The translations under genes were made by a program, and so were the position numbers. Below the pieces are notes generated by a model. The model saw only the letters and a list, made by a program, of their open reading frames with translations. It did no database searches and had not been told where the DNA came from. From Comamonadaceae bacterium (GTDB taxonomy: Bacteria; Pseudomonadota; Gammaproteobacteria; Burkholderiales; Burkholderiaceae_C), in the NCBI GenBank assembly GCA_947460065.1, contig CANHGF010000206.1, forward strand, positions 1-5,282: a DNA stretch of 5,282 nucleotides. The letters are read 5' to 3'. Shown here piece after piece: positions 4,801 through 5,282 of the stretch (its first letter is position 1; every line of letters begins with the position of its first letter).

Positions 4801-5282
4801 ATGAATCGTAATACAGGGATGCACGCAGGCCAAGTCATTGGCTGGATGAATGGGCTGCAGGTGGTGGGTATGGACATTGCCAAGAGCGTGTTCCAGATCT
4901 ACACGGCCGACATGAAGACGGGCGAGCTGCGAGACAAGCGGCTCAAGCGAGACAAGGTGCTGGAGTATTTCAGGCTCATGGCCCCTGCGGTGGTGGCGAT
5001 GGAGGCTTGTGGTGGAGCGCACCACTGGGCGCGGCAGCTGCAAAAGCTCGGTCACCAGGTGCGGCTGGTGCATGCCCGCGCGGTGCGCCCCTTTGTGCAG
5101 GGCAACAAGACTGATGTGACCGATGCGCGGGCGATCTGGCTGGCGGTGCAGCAGTCGGGCATGCGCTTTGTGGCGGTCAAGACCGAGGCGCAGCAGGCGG
5201 CCTTGACGCTACACCGTCAGCGCCAGCAGCTCATCAAGATGAGCACGATGCAGATCAACGGGCTGCGCGGGCTGCTCTATGA
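4801..5282 (+). CDS. IS110-family (IS1111-like) DEDD transposase, N-terminal part
   Basis: The frame runs 160 codons without a stop to the window end, so only the N-terminal RuvC-like catalytic domain is seen; the C-terminal Transposase_20-type domain with its conserved serine should follow. The DEDD residues are all present: Asp25 in VVGMDIAKSVFQ (21-32), Glu68 in VAMEACGGAHHWARQL (65-80), and Asp105 and Asp108 in GNKTDVTDARAI (101-112). The remainder, MRFVAVKTEAQQAALTLHR (121-139) to NGLRGLL (153-159), is typical of IS1111-subgroup transposases. These recombinases move a circular intermediate and, in characterised members, use an element-encoded RNA to choose the target. The N-terminus is slightly longer than in many relatives, but the ribosome site at 4789-4794 supports it. 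No frameshift is seen in the visible part. Confidence 0.92.
   Translation, partial: MNRNTGMHAGQVIGWMNGLQVVGMDIAKSVFQIYTADMKTGELRDKRLKRDKVLEYFRLMAPAVVAMEACGGAHHWARQLQKLGHQVRLVHARAVRPFVQGNKTDVTDARAIWLAVQQSGMRFVAVKTEAQQAALTLHRQRQQLIKMSTMQINGLRGLLY

Larger units (their letters stand above)
4647..5282 (+). mobile_element. IS110-family insertion sequence, left part (left boundary tentative)
   Basis: The transposase reading out of the window defines an IS110-family element, and its sequence style points to the IS1111 subgroup. The left boundary at 4647 is a guess: it is where the fourth copy of the flanking 17-bp repeat breaks off. The element's right end and the rest of the transposase lie beyond the window. 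In the IS1111 subgroup the guide (bridge or seeker) RNA is encoded downstream of the transposase, so it would not be visible here. The hairpins at 4663-4678 and 4759-4779 would lie in its left non-coding end. Confidence 0.55.

Noticed and set aside
4370..4811. Plus-strand frames spanning the DUF1003 start and the repeat region
   Set aside because: They translate the tandem repeat and the antisense of DUF1003, with no family features and no ribosome site; the tandem repeat explains the repeated residues.
4636..5073. Minus-strand frame opposite the transposase start
   Set aside because: Antisense to the IS110 catalytic domain with its intact DEDD motifs; no independent support.

Overview
The window looks like a chromosomal segment of a GC-rich betaproteobacterium, most likely Burkholderiales and perhaps Alcaligenaceae. 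The grounds are the codon bias towards G/C in third positions, the style of the TRAP-transporter proteins and the Shine-Dalgarno sites. This is judged from family resemblance only; no search was run.

Layout. Bases 1-32 are probably the last codons of a plus-strand gene, followed by a GC-rich hairpin. Bases 33-286 are a leader with inverted repeats, including two abutting palindromes at 201-224, but no convincing sigma-70 promoter. Bases 287-3904 form a compact plus-strand operon. It holds a periplasmic TRAP solute-binding protein (DctP type), the small membrane subunit (DctQ type), the large membrane subunit (DctM type) and an Asp/Glu/hydantoin-racemase superfamily enzyme. DctP/DctQ overlap by 4 bases (GTGA), DctQ/DctM are 17 bases apart, and DctM/racemase overlap by 4 bases (ATGA). 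A hairpin at 3906-3920 separates this operon from a convergent minus-strand DUF1003 membrane protein (3932-4453).

Bases 4454-4800 contain no gene. They hold a REP-like inverted pair and a 17-bp tandem repeat, then an RNA-type hairpin with a cTACGg loop and a bulged inverted repeat. From 4801 to the window end is the N-terminal half of an IS110-family transposase, probably IS1111 subgroup, with its DEDD tetrad intact. It is cut by the window edge.

How it works together. The three TRAP proteins should import an organic acid or related carboxylate, driven by an ion gradient. The racemase-superfamily enzyme is translationally coupled to the permease and probably acts on the imported compound. 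It keeps the first catalytic cysteine of its family (Cys88) but appears to have Ser192 in place of the second, so it may not be an ordinary racemase. The second point of interest is the IS110-family element beside REP-like repeats. The fourth repeat unit stops after its first eight bases, which may mark the left end of the insertion.
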